A DNA stretch of 64,000 bases, taken from the NCBI RefSeq assembly GCF_002454115.1, contig NZ_DKIH01000009.1, positions 142,909-206,908 on the forward strand. The letters are read 5' to 3'. This document shows positions 16,859-25,891 of the stretch, piece after piece. Made by a program: the position numbers and the translations under genes. How positions within the stretch are numbered: the stretch's first letter is position 1; every line of letters starts with the position of its first letter. The notes below the pieces were generated by a model. That model was not told where the DNA came from, did not search any database, and saw only the letters and a program-made list of their open reading frames with translations. Source of the DNA: Sphingopyxis sp. UBA6723. Its GTDB lineage: Bacteria > Pseudomonadota > Alphaproteobacteria > Sphingomonadales > Sphingomonadaceae.

Positions 16859-18295
16859 TCATCCCGCCCCCTCCACTGCGCTCGCCAGACCCGCCGCCAT
16901 CTTGGTGATATCGCCCGCGCCAAGGCAAATGACCATATCGCCCGCGCCCAGATCGCCCGCCTCAATGCTGGCCGCAATGGCTGAGGCCAACGCCCCAGCG
17001 TCCGCAACAACACTCGCCTGCCGATGCCCGCGGTCGCGTAACCCCGCGACCAGCTCGTCCGACGACACGCCGTCGATCGGCGTCTCGCCCGCGGCATAGA
17101 CGGGCAGCGCCAGCACGATATCGGCGTCGTTAAACGCCTGCTGGAAATCGTCCATATGGTCGCGCAAGCGCGTGAAGCGGTGCGGCTGGACGACGCCGAC
17201 GACGCGCCCTGCCCCGACACCTTCGCGCGCCGCCGACAGCACCGCGCGGATTTCGACCGGGTGGTGGGCGTAGTCGTCGATCACCGTAACCACCCCGCCC
17301 TCGACCGCGATCTCGCCGACCTTGGTGAAACGCCGCTTGACCCCGGCGAAACCGTTGAAGCCCGACACGATCTTGTCGTCCGACACGCCCATGTGCAGCG
17401 CCACGGCAATCGCGGCGAGCGAGTTCTGGACATTGTGGCGCCCCGACATCGGCAGATGGATGCCCTCGATCGTCCGGCTATTGCCGTCGCGGTCGCGCAC
17501 AACGACGTCGAAGCGATTGCCGTCGGGGCCGGGCACCACATTGGTGCCGCGCACGTCGGCTTGGGCGGAGAAGCCATAGGTCACGATCCGCCGGTCGCGG
17601 ATGCGCGGGATGATCGCCTGCACCTCGGGATGGTCGAGGCAAAGCATCGCGGCGCCATAGAACGGGACGTTCTCGATAAACTCGACGAAGGCGTCCTTGA
17701 TCGCGTCGAAGCTGCCATAATGGTCGAGATGTTCGGGATCGATGTTGGTGACGACCGCGATCGTGCCGTCGAGGCGCAGGAAGCTGCCGTCGCTCTCATC
17801 GGCCTCGACCACCATCCAGTCGCTGGCACCGAGCCGCGCGTTCGACCCATAATTGTTGATGATACCGCCGTTGATCACCGTCGGATCGATCCCGCCCGCA
17901 TCAAGCAACGCCGCGACCAGGCTGGTCGTCGTCGTCTTGCCGTGGGTGCCAGCAATGGCGACGGTCGATTTCAGCCGCATCAGTTCGGCGAGCATTTCGG
18001 CGCGGCGGACGAGCGGAATGCGCTGCGCGAGCGCGGCCTCGACCTCCGGATTGCCACGCTTGACCGCGGTCGAGGTGACGACCACTGCCACGCCGTCGAC
18101 GTTCGCGGCATCATGGCCGATCGCGACCTTGATCCCGCGTTTGCGCAGGCCTTCAATGACATAGCCATCGGCGATATCGCTGCCCTGCACCTGATAGCCC
18201 AGATTGTGCATCACCTCGGCGATCCCGGACATGCCGATGCCGCCGATGCCGATGAAGTGGATGGGGCCGATGTCGGTCGCAACGCCGCGCATCAT
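16859..18295 (-). CDS. murC: UDP-N-acetylmuramate--L-alanine ligase
   Basis: A 478-residue Mur ligase that adds L-Ala to UDP-MurNAc. The Rossmann N-domain begins IHFIGIGGIGMSGIAEVMHNLGYQVQGSD. The ATP-binding loop AIAGTHGKTTTTSLVA sits near residue 115, followed by EADESDGSFLRL and TNIDPEHLDHYGS in the central domain. The C-terminal domain carries DDYAHHPVEIRAVL and VVQPHRFTR. The ATG at 18295 overlaps the murG stop as ATGA. Full length for the family. Compare the divergent paralogue at 38697-40085. Confidence 0.98.
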   Translation of the reverse strand: MMRGVATDIGPIHFIGIGGIGMSGIAEVMHNLGYQVQGSDIADGYVIEGLRKRGIKVAIGHDAANVDGVAVVVTSTAVKRGNPEVEAALAQRIPLVRRAEMLAELMRLKSTVAIAGTHGKTTTTSLVAALLDAGGIDPTVINGGIINNYGSNARLGASDWMVVEADESDGSFLRLDGTIAVVTNIDPEHLDHYGSFDAIKDAFVEFIENVPFYGAAMLCLDHPEVQAIIPRIRDRRIVTYGFSAQADVRGTNVVPGPDGNRFDVVVRDRDGNSRTIEGIHLPMSGRHNVQNSLAAIAVALHMGVSDDKIVSGFNGFAGVKRRFTKVGEIAVEGGVVTVIDDYAHHPVEIRAVLSAAREGVGAGRVVGVVQPHRFTRLRDHMDDFQQAFNDADIVLALPVYAAGETPIDGVSSDELVAGLRDRGHRQASVVADAGALASAIAASIEAGDLGAGDMVICLGAGDITKMAAGLASAVEGAG

Positions 18296-19476
18296 TCGCC
18301 TCCCATGCGCGCCGACGCCATGCCGGTTGCGGCGGCACGCTGGCCCGACGGCGCCCCGACGCGGATGACGTCCATCATCGGCGGCGCGGCGAGCGATTCG
18401 ACGAGGTCGGCGAGGTCGCGCGTCGCGTCGGGCAGGCCGCAGCTTGCGGCGCGCGCGGCGGCGTTTTCCAGCGCGCCGGGTTCGAGCGCCATGCGCTGGA
18501 TCTGCTTGGCGAGTTCGCTGGCGGTGAATTGCGGCTGCGGGATCGAGCGCGCCCCGCCCGCCTGCACCATATCCACGACATTATAGGTCTGGTGATTGTC
18601 CATCGCGTGCGGATAGGGCACGAAGATCGCTGGCCGCCCGGCGCAGGCCAGCTCGGCCACGGTCGACGCCCCGGCGCGCGCGATCACCAGATGCGCCCAG
18701 CGCAGCCGCTCGGGGAAATCGGCGATATAGGTCGCGCATTCGGCGGCAACTCCCATGTCGGCATATTTCCGGCGCACTTCGTCCAGATCGGCGTCGCGGC
18801 ACTGCTGCACCACCTGCAACCGGTCGAGTAGCGCGCGGGGCAGCATCGCGATCGCGGCGGGGACGACATCGCTGAGCACCGTCGCGCCCAGACTGCCGCC
18901 GACCACGAGCAGGCGGAAAATGCCGTCCTCGGTCAGCGGCGGAAAACCTTCCTCGCGGATCGCGATGATCTCGTCGCGCACCGGATTGCCGGTGATATGC
19001 TTCTTCAACTCGTGCCCTGCCGGGTAGCGCTGGATGTTATGATAGGCGACCGCGACCGCATCGACCCGCGGCGCCATCATCCGGTTGACCCGGCCGAGCA
19101 CGGCATTTTGTTCGTGCAGCACGCGCGGCCGTTTCGTCGCGCCCGCGGCGAGCAGGCTGGGCAGCGACGGATAGCCGCCAAAGCCGACGACGACGGCGGG
19201 ATCGAAGTCGCGGATCAGGTCGATCGCCATGCGGCGCCCCTTGAAGATCGCCAGCGCCGCCTTGACCCAACCGACCGGCCCGCCCGAGACCCGGCCCGCA
19301 GGCAGCACATGCGTCTCCATTTCGTGCGGTGCGCCGGGGATGCGCAGGCCACGGTCGTCGCTGACCAGCGCCACGCGGTGGCCGCGCGAAATCAGCTCGC
19401 CCGCGAGGGCATAGGCGGGCAGCATATGGCCCCCCGTCCCACCGGCGGCGAGCAGATAGTGGCGGGTTGCAGTCAT
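18292..19476 (-). CDS. murG: UDP-GlcNAc:undecaprenyl-PP-MurNAc-pentapeptide GlcNAc transferase
   Basis: A 394-residue GT-B glycosyltransferase that converts lipid I to lipid II on the inner face of the membrane. The first glycine-rich loop is LLAAGGTGGHMLPAYALAGEL, with GFGGYPSLPSLLAA and HEQNAVLGRVNR following. The C-domain has VVGGSLGATVLSD and the donor-binding ARAGASTVAELACAGRPAIFVPYPHAMDNHQTYNA-like tract, here ending TYNVVDMV. The ATG overlaps the ftsW stop as ATGA. The last 25 residues are an extension of low conservation. Confidence 0.97.
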   Translation of the reverse strand: MTATRHYLLAAGGTGGHMLPAYALAGELISRGHRVALVSDDRGLRIPGAPHEMETHVLPAGRVSGGPVGWVKAALAIFKGRRMAIDLIRDFDPAVVVGFGGYPSLPSLLAAGATKRPRVLHEQNAVLGRVNRMMAPRVDAVAVAYHNIQRYPAGHELKKHITGNPVRDEIIAIREEGFPPLTEDGIFRLLVVGGSLGATVLSDVVPAAIAMLPRALLDRLQVVQQCRDADLDEVRRKYADMGVAAECATYIADFPERLRWAHLVIARAGASTVAELACAGRPAIFVPYPHAMDNHQTYNVVDMVQAGGARSIPQPQFTASELAKQIQRMALEPGALENAAARAASCGLPDATRDLADLVESLAAPPMMDVIRVGAPSGQRAAATGMASARMGGE

Positions 19477-20711
19477 TTCTTGTTCCAGTTGCGGGTCATC
19501 GACACCCGCGCCGCATAGGGGTTTCGCCGGGTCAGCGACAAGAGCAAACCCATGCCGATCGACAGCGCGATGAACGACGAACCGCCATAGCTGATGAACG
19601 GCAAGGTCATCCCCTTCGACGGGAAGATCTGCGTGTTCACCGCCATATTGATCACCGCCTGCCCGCCAAACTGCGCGATCAGCGCTGCGACCGCGAGGAT
19701 CAGGAAACTATCCTCTTCGTCGAGCAGGCGCACCAGCACGCGCACGATGATCGCGAGATAGAGGATCGCGATCGCGATGCACGCGATCATCCCGAATTCC
19801 TCACCGATGACCGAGAAGATATAGTCGGTGTGTGCTTCGGGCAGCTGAAATTTGGCCAGCCCCGCCCCCGGCCCGGTGCCGATCAGCCCGCCCGCGGTCA
19901 GCGTCGCATGCGCCTTGTCGACCTGAAAGCTGTCACCCTCGGCGAACAGCCAGATATTGATGCGCTGCTGCGCCACGGGGTAAAAGAAATAGGCGAGGAT
20001 GATGCCGACGACACCGGTCGCCGCGAGCATCCCCATGATCCGCATCGACAGCCCGGCGACCAGCACGAGCACCAGCCAGGTCGCGGCAAAGATGACCGTC
20101 TGGCCCAGATCGGGCTGGCCCATCAGCAACACCGCGATGACCCCGGTCAGCACAAAGCTGAGCGGAACCACCGGCAGGCTCTGATCGTGCAGCCGCAGCG
20201 ACAATATCCACGCCAGCGACACCGCGAAGAAGGGCTTCAGAAATTCCGATGGTTGCAGCCGGAACATACCGCTGCCGATCCACCGCTGCGCGCCGTTCAC
20301 TGTGGTGCCGAACAGGGGCACCAGGAACAGCAGGAACAGAAAGATGATCGTGCCATAAATCGCAAAGCGCCGCGCCTGCGCCTTGGGCAGCATCGACACC
20401 GCCAGCATTACCGGCACCCCGACGATCACCCACATCAGCTGGCGATAGAAATAATAAAGCGGATCAAGCGAGGCGGTGCTGGTGGACAATTTCTGTGCCG
20501 CAACGGGCGAGGCCGCAGCGACCGCAACCAACCCAATCGCAACGAGCATCGAAACGAGCAGCAGCAGGACGCGGTCGATTTCCCAGAACCACAGGCCCAG
20601 CGGGGTGCGGTCGGCGCGGCTGAGGCGCGGGCCGCGGCGCTTGGCGGGGCGCGTCGTCGCGATCACCGGCCGTTCGGTCGTGGCGTCCATATTGTCCATT
20701 CCCCCGCTCAT
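19473..20711 (-). CDS. ftsW: septal peptidoglycan glycosyltransferase FtsW (SEDS family)
   Basis: A 412-residue polytopic membrane protein with about ten helices. SEDS signatures are GAQRWIGSGMFRLQPSEFLKPFF, MGQPDLGQTVIF, LPEAHTDYIFSVIGEEFGM and KGMTLPFISYGGSSFIALSIGMG. FtsW polymerises lipid II at the septum together with FtsI (PBP3), encoded earlier in the same cluster. A basic cytoplasmic N-terminus of about 40 residues precedes the first helix. The ATG at 20711 overlaps the murD stop as ATGA. Confidence 0.97.
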   Translation of the reverse strand: MSGGMDNMDATTERPVIATTRPAKRRGPRLSRADRTPLGLWFWEIDRVLLLLVSMLVAIGLVAVAAASPVAAQKLSTSTASLDPLYYFYRQLMWVIVGVPVMLAVSMLPKAQARRFAIYGTIIFLFLLFLVPLFGTTVNGAQRWIGSGMFRLQPSEFLKPFFAVSLAWILSLRLHDQSLPVVPLSFVLTGVIAVLLMGQPDLGQTVIFAATWLVLVLVAGLSMRIMGMLAATGVVGIILAYFFYPVAQQRINIWLFAEGDSFQVDKAHATLTAGGLIGTGPGAGLAKFQLPEAHTDYIFSVIGEEFGMIACIAIAILYLAIIVRVLVRLLDEEDSFLILAVAALIAQFGGQAVINMAVNTQIFPSKGMTLPFISYGGSSFIALSIGMGLLLSLTRRNPYAARVSMTRNWNKK

Positions 20712-22012
20712 GCCCCAAGCGCCTGCACAAGTCCGCGAAAAACATCGCCGCGCTGTTCATAATCCTTGAACTGGTCGAACGAGGCGCAGGCGGGCGAAAG
20801 CAAGACGATGTCGCCTGGTCGCGCTGCCGCCGCCGCTTGGGCGACGGCCGTCGCCATGTCGTCCGACCGTTCGACCGGAATTGCATCGCCGATCTCGGCG
20901 GCGAAACCCTCCATCGCCTGGCCAATCAGATAGGCTTGGCGCACATGCCCAAACCAGGGACGACACGCTGCCAGCCCGTCACCCTTGGCCTGCCCCCCGG
21001 CAATCCAGTGCAAACGCTGGTCCGGCGCCGGCGGAAACGCCGCCAGCGCCGGTGCAGCGGAAGCCGCGTTGGTCGCCTTGCTGTCGTTATACCAGCGGAC
21101 GCCAGCGACTTCGCCGACCAATTCCATGCGGTGCGGCAGCGACTTGAATGTCGCGAGACCGCGTTCGATCGCTTCGTCGTTAAGCCCCAGCACGCGACAC
21201 ACCGCGATCGCGCAGACGGCGTTCTGCGCATTGTGCGGGCCTTGCAGTGCTGGCCAGCGCGCCTGATCGACCGGGTCGATGTCCTTGCCTGACACGCGGT
21301 GCAGCCGATGGTTGATCCGGCTCGCGATCATCTTCGACGGATCGTCATCAACCGCAACGATCGCGACCTGATCGCGATGCTGCAAGCCGAACAGGCGTGC
21401 CTTCGACGCGGCATAGCCGGTAAAGCCGTCATAGCGGTCGAGATGATCGGGGCTCAGGTTGGTCAGCACCGCGACGTCGCACGCCAGACTATGCGACAGG
21501 TCGATCTGGTAGCTCGACAGTTCCAGGACATAGACCCCGCCGTCGGGAAGCGGATCGCGCGACAGGATCGGCAGGCCGATATTGCCGCCCATCAGCGACG
21601 GCACCCCCGCGCTTTCCAGCATATGGTGGATCAGCGCGGTGACGGTCGACTTGCCATTGGTGCCGGTGATCCCGACGACTCTGTGCGGCGGCAGGTCGCC
21701 GCGCGCTTCGGCGAACAGCTCGACGTCGCCGATCACCGGCACATGCGCCTCGCGCGCATGCGCTGCGATTGGGTGACGGTTAAGCGGCACACCGGGCGAG
21801 ACGACCACCCCGGCAAAACCGATCAGGTCGATGTCGAGCGGATTGCCGATGTCGGCGCCCAGCGCCATCGCATCGTCGCGGGCTTCTTCGCGGTCATCCC
21901 ACGCGGTGACCCCGGCGCCGCTGGCGACCAGCGCCTCGACCGTCGCCAGCCCCGAGCGCGCCAGTCCCAGCACCGCATAGCGGCGACCGGCAAAGGCGCG
22001 CGAGGTGATCAC
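20708..22012 (-). CDS. murD: UDP-N-acetylmuramoyl-L-alanine--D-glutamate ligase
   Basis: A 434-residue Mur ligase adding D-Glu. Supporting tracts are YAVLGLARSGLATVEALVASGAGV (N-domain), VVGITGTNGKSTVTALIHHML (ATP loop near residue 112), ELSSYQIDLSHSLA and LTNLSPDHLDRYDGF, then GEVAGVRWYNDSKATNAASAAPAL and LSPACASFDQFKDYEQRGDVF at the C-terminus, all characteristic of MurD. It starts with GTG at 22012, overlapping the mraY stop as GTGA. Confidence 0.97.
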   Translation of the reverse strand: MITSRAFAGRRYAVLGLARSGLATVEALVASGAGVTAWDDREEARDDAMALGADIGNPLDIDLIGFAGVVVSPGVPLNRHPIAAHAREAHVPVIGDVELFAEARGDLPPHRVVGITGTNGKSTVTALIHHMLESAGVPSLMGGNIGLPILSRDPLPDGGVYVLELSSYQIDLSHSLACDVAVLTNLSPDHLDRYDGFTGYAASKARLFGLQHRDQVAIVAVDDDPSKMIASRINHRLHRVSGKDIDPVDQARWPALQGPHNAQNAVCAIAVCRVLGLNDEAIERGLATFKSLPHRMELVGEVAGVRWYNDSKATNAASAAPALAAFPPAPDQRLHWIAGGQAKGDGLAACRPWFGHVRQAYLIGQAMEGFAAEIGDAIPVERSDDMATAVAQAAAAARPGDIVLLSPACASFDQFKDYEQRGDVFRGLVQALGA

Positions 22013-23079
22013 CGCAGTTTCAAGGTCGCGAGCCCCGCGAGCGCGAGGACGATCGACACGATCCAGAAACGGATGACGACGGTCGATTCGGGCCAGCCCA
22101 ATTGTTCAAAATGATGGTGGATCGGCGCCATGCGGAACACCCGCTTGCCGGTGCGCTTGTACCAGAACACCTGGATGATCACGGACAGCGCCTCGACCAC
22201 GAACAGCCCGCCGACCAGCACCAGCACCAGCTCGTGCTGTGCCGTGACCGCAATCGTCGCCAGCGCCCCGCCGAGCGCGAGGCTGCCGGTATCGCCCATG
22301 AACACTGCAGCGGGCGGCGCATTGAACCATAGAAAAGCAAGGCAAGCACCGATGATCGCGGCGGCGAAGATGGCGAGCTCACCCGCCCCCGCGACATGCG
22401 GGATGCCCAAATATTCAGCGAATTTCACATTGCCCGTCAGATAGACGATGACGAGAAAGGTCAGGCTGGCGATGATGACCGGGAAGGTGGCGAGCCCGTC
22501 AAGCCCGTCGGTCAGGTTCACCGCATTGCCAAAGCCGACGATCAGCACCATCGCAAAGACATAATAGAGCGGCCCGAGTTCGAGCACGACGCCGCTGAAA
22601 AAGGGCAGATAGAGGTCGGTGCCGGTACGCGACACGATCAGGAACACCGCGACCCCGGCGATCAGAAACTCGATCAGCAGGCGGACGCGCCCCGGAATCC
22701 CGCGGTGGCTGGCCTTGGTGACCTTGTCGAGATCGTCGAGAAAGCCGACGGCGGCGAACCCTCCGGTCACAAAAATGCACGCCCATACAAAGCGGTTCGA
22801 CAGGTCCATCCACAACAGGGCGGAGATCATCAGCGAGATGAGGATCATCAGCCCGCCCATCGTCGGCGTACCCTTTTTGGCGAGGTGGCTTTGCGGCCCG
22901 TCTTCGCGGATCGGCTGCCCCTTCCCTTGCCGCATCCGCAGCATCAGGATGAAGCGCGGCCCGATCCACAGCCCGATGATCAGCGCCGTCGCAACCGCGG
23001 CGCCCGAGCGGAAGCTGAGATAGCGAATGAGGTTGAGAACCCCCGGAAAGCCCAGCCATTCCGCCAGCCAGTAAAGCAT
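22009..23079 (-). CDS. mraY: phospho-N-acetylmuramoyl-pentapeptide transferase
   Basis: A 356-residue polytopic inner-membrane enzyme that makes lipid I from UDP-MurNAc-pentapeptide and undecaprenyl phosphate. Diagnostic motifs are HLAKKGTPTMGGLMIL, VGFLDDLDKV (the DDxxK/N Asp pair), GFGNAVNLTDGLDGLA and FMGDTGSLALGG, with the C-terminal KRVFRMAPIHHHFEQLGWPE His cluster. The ATG at 23079 overlaps the murF stop as TGATG; a preceding TTG is not needed. Ten hydrophobic segments are expected. Confidence 0.98.
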   Translation of the reverse strand: MLYWLAEWLGFPGVLNLIRYLSFRSGAAVATALIIGLWIGPRFILMLRMRQGKGQPIREDGPQSHLAKKGTPTMGGLMILISLMISALLWMDLSNRFVWACIFVTGGFAAVGFLDDLDKVTKASHRGIPGRVRLLIEFLIAGVAVFLIVSRTGTDLYLPFFSGVVLELGPLYYVFAMVLIVGFGNAVNLTDGLDGLATFPVIIASLTFLVIVYLTGNVKFAEYLGIPHVAGAGELAIFAAAIIGACLAFLWFNAPPAAVFMGDTGSLALGGALATIAVTAQHELVLVLVGGLFVVEALSVIIQVFWYKRTGKRVFRMAPIHHHFEQLGWPESTVVIRFWIVSIVLALAGLATLKLR

Positions 23080-24455
23080 CAAAATTCCCCGTTGGTCAGC
23101 GCCGCCACCAGATGCGACAGGCCGACGCTGTTCGACCCTTTGATCAGCACCGTGTCCTCGGGCCGGATCAAGTCGCCCAGCCGCGCGCGGGCGGCCGAAT
23201 GGTCGGCCACATGCGCGAAATCGATCTGCCCCTCAAGCGCCTTTGCCAGCGGCGCCATCTCGTCGCCGACGAGCAGGGCGAATTGCACCCGGGCTGCGAC
23301 GAGCGGAGCCGCGAGACCGGCGTGATAGGCCTCGCTGTCCGGCCCCAGTTCCTTCATCGCGCCCAGAATCGCGATCCGGCGCTCGCCCGATTCGCTGCCG
23401 AGCTGGCCGATCGTCGCCGCCATCGAGGCGGGGTTGGCGTTATAGCTTTCGTCGATCAGCAGGATATGCCCGTCGCCAAACGGTAGGCGGTGACGCGCGC
23501 CGCGTCCGGCGAGCCCCGCCATTTCGGCAAAGGCCAGCCCCGCTGCGGGCAGGTCGCCACCGACCGCCTTGACCGCCGCCAGCACGGCAAGCGAATTGGA
23601 CACCCAGTGCGCCCCGGCCTGCGCGATGGTGAAGCACAGCAGCGCATCCTGCACCTGCGCGGTCACAAGCGAACCGCCCTTGCCGTCGGACAGCCAGTCG
23701 ACCGCGCGAACATCGGCGTCGGCACCCAACCCAAAGCTGATCACATGGGCGGCGTGCTGCTCGGCCTTGGCGCGGAGCCGGGCATAATGGGGGCTGTCGA
23801 AGGGGACGATCGCGGTGCCGCCGGGTTCGAGTCCTTCAAAAATCTCGCCTTTCGCTTCGGCAATCGCCTCTTCGCTGCCGAAAAACTCCATATGCGCCGG
23901 GGCGATGGTCGTCACGATGGCGACGTGCGGACGGACCATGCGGGTCAGTTCGGCGAGCTCGCCCGCATGGTTCATCCCCATCTCGAACACCCCGAAATCG
24001 GCGGTCGAGGGCATGCGCGCCAGGCTGAGCGGGACGCCGACATGGTTGTTGTAGCTTTTGACTGAGCGGTGCGCTTTGCCGGGGCGGAAGCGGTCGAGCG
24101 CCGCGAACAGTGCTTCCTTGGTTCCTGTTTTACCCGCCGAGCCGGTCACCCCGATGATCCGGCCATGGCTACGCGCGCGCGACGCGGTGCCGAGCGCGTT
24201 CAGCGCCACGGCGCTGTCGGCGACGCGGACATGCGGATGGTCGATCGCGGTCTCGCAGATGATCCCCGCCGCCCCGGCGGCAATCGCCTTGTCGATAAAC
24301 TTGTGTCCGTCGGTCGCCTCGCCGCGCATCGCGACGAACAGGTCACCCGTGGCCACCTCGCGCGAATCGAACGCGACACCATGCGCGGTAAAATCATGGC
24401 TCGCTTCCCCGCCCGTCGCGGCGGCGATGGCGCGCGCGGTCCACAGCGGGGTCAT
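23079..24455 (-). CDS. murF: UDP-N-acetylmuramoyl-tripeptide--D-alanyl-D-alanine ligase
   Basis: A 458-residue Mur ligase that adds D-Ala-D-Ala. It starts TPLWTARAIAAATGG; the ATP loop is GVTGSAGKTGTKEALFAAL, with the Ala/Gly-Lys-Thr form usual for MurF. NNHVGVPLSLARMP, FEMGMNHAGELAELTRMV and LIDESYNANPASMAATIGQL follow, and the last residues are LIKGSNSVGLSHLV. The ATG at 24455 overlaps murE as ATGA, so I trimmed three upstream codons. Confidence 0.97.
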   Translation of the reverse strand: MTPLWTARAIAAATGGEASHDFTAHGVAFDSREVATGDLFVAMRGEATDGHKFIDKAIAAGAAGIICETAIDHPHVRVADSAVALNALGTASRARSHGRIIGVTGSAGKTGTKEALFAALDRFRPGKAHRSVKSYNNHVGVPLSLARMPSTADFGVFEMGMNHAGELAELTRMVRPHVAIVTTIAPAHMEFFGSEEAIAEAKGEIFEGLEPGGTAIVPFDSPHYARLRAKAEQHAAHVISFGLGADADVRAVDWLSDGKGGSLVTAQVQDALLCFTIAQAGAHWVSNSLAVLAAVKAVGGDLPAAGLAFAEMAGLAGRGARHRLPFGDGHILLIDESYNANPASMAATIGQLGSESGERRIAILGAMKELGPDSEAYHAGLAAPLVAARVQFALLVGDEMAPLAKALEGQIDFAHVADHSAARARLGDLIRPEDTVLIKGSNSVGLSHLVAALTNGEF

Positions 24456-25891
24456 GCCGCGCACTCGCGCGCGACGGCCACGTCGTCGAAGGGAATGACC
24501 CGCATGTCGGCGCCGGAGCCGACTATCTGCCCATGCTCATGCCCCTTGCCCGCGATGCAGACGATGTCGTCGGCGCGCGCTTCGGCAATCGCAGCGGCGA
24601 TCGCGGCGCGGCGGTCGCCGATGACTTGCGCGCTCGGCGCGCCCGCCGCAATCGCGGCGCGGATTAGCGACGGATCCTCACCGCGCGGATTATCGTCGGT
24701 GATGATCAGCACCTCAGCCTTGGCCGCCGCGACCTTTCCCATCTCCGGTCGCTTCGCCTGATCGCGGTCGCCGCCGGCGCCGAACACCAGGATCAGCCGC
24801 CCGGTCGCATGGGGGCGCAGCGCGTCGAGCGCCGCCTCGATGGCGTCGGGGGTATGCGCATAATCGACATAGACCGGCGCCCCGGCCTTGGTGATCGCCG
24901 CACGTTCGAGCCGCCCGCGCACCGGCTGGAGCCGCGCCAGATTGGCGAGCGTTTGCGCCACATCGCCGCCCGTCGCGATGACCAGGCCCGCCGACACCAG
25001 CGCATTGGCGACCTGATAGGCGCCGATCAGGGGCAGGTCGACCTTGTGGGTCACATCGCCCGCTGTGATGACAAGCGTCTGGCCAAGCTGGGTCGGTTCG
25101 CGCGAAACAAGCCGCAGGTCGTCGCCCCGCGCCCCGACCGTCATCAGCCGGATGCCGCGCGCGCGCACCGCATCGGCCACAGCGGCCGAATAGGCGTCGT
25201 CGTTCCAAACCACCGCCGTACCATCCGGCTCGACCACTTCGCTGAACAGCCGCAGCTTGGCCGCGAGATAGGCGTCCATCGTACCATGATAGTCGAGATG
25301 ATCGTGGCTGAGGTTGGTGAACGCCGCGGCCTTCACCGGCAATCCTTCGGTGCGATATTGGTCGAGGCCGTGGCTGGACGCCTCGAACACCGCATGGCTG
25401 ACGCCTTCGGTTGCCAGCCCCGACATAGTGCTGAGGAAGGTCACGATATCGGGCGTCGTCAGCCCGGTCGAGGCGCTGTCGTTCGACGTCGTGATGCCCA
25501 GCGTGCCGATCGACGCCGCGTGAAACCCCGCCATCCGCCACAGCTGGCGCGTCATTTCGACGGTCGAGGTCTTGCCGTTGGTGCCGGTCACCGCGACGCA
25601 GGTCGCCGGAAAACGATGAAAGAAGCGCGCCGCAACATGCGCAAAGGCGCGGCGCGGATTGGCTTCGGCAACATGCACCGCGCCATCGACCGGCGCTTCG
25701 GGCCGCGCGACGATCGCCACCGCCCCGGCCTCGATCGCCGCCGGAATGAAGTCCTCGCCGTTGAATTTTTCGCCGATGAAGGCGCCGAATATGGTCCCCG
25801 GCGCGACTTTGCGATGGTCGATCGCCAACCCGGTCACGACCGGATCGGGAACCCCGTCATGTGATTGTTCGAGCAGCGCGGAGAGGCGCAT
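24452..25891 (-). CDS. murE: UDP-N-acetylmuramoyl-L-alanyl-D-glutamate--2,6-diaminopimelate ligase
   Basis: A 479-residue Mur ligase adding meso-diaminopimelate. The ATP loop is AVTGTNGKTSTVEMTRQLW. FEASSHGLDQYRTEGLPVKAA and TNLSHDHLDYHGTMDAYLAAK define the central domain. The C-terminal DDNPRGEDPSLI motif (DNPR) specifies meso-DAP rather than lysine, as expected in a Gram-negative. The ATG at 25891 overlaps the ftsI TAA by one base. Cytoplasmic. Confidence 0.97.
   Translation of the reverse strand: MRLSALLEQSHDGVPDPVVTGLAIDHRKVAPGTIFGAFIGEKFNGEDFIPAAIEAGAVAIVARPEAPVDGAVHVAEANPRRAFAHVAARFFHRFPATCVAVTGTNGKTSTVEMTRQLWRMAGFHAASIGTLGITTSNDSASTGLTTPDIVTFLSTMSGLATEGVSHAVFEASSHGLDQYRTEGLPVKAAAFTNLSHDHLDYHGTMDAYLAAKLRLFSEVVEPDGTAVVWNDDAYSAAVADAVRARGIRLMTVGARGDDLRLVSREPTQLGQTLVITAGDVTHKVDLPLIGAYQVANALVSAGLVIATGGDVAQTLANLARLQPVRGRLERAAITKAGAPVYVDYAHTPDAIEAALDALRPHATGRLILVFGAGGDRDQAKRPEMGKVAAAKAEVLIITDDNPRGEDPSLIRAAIAAGAPSAQVIGDRRAAIAAAIAEARADDIVCIAGKGHEHGQIVGSGADMRVIPFDDVAVARECAA

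Noticed and set aside
16744..17220. Upstream extension of murB
   Set aside because: The extra sequence translates the palindromic repeat and the end of murC in another frame; no conserved residues.
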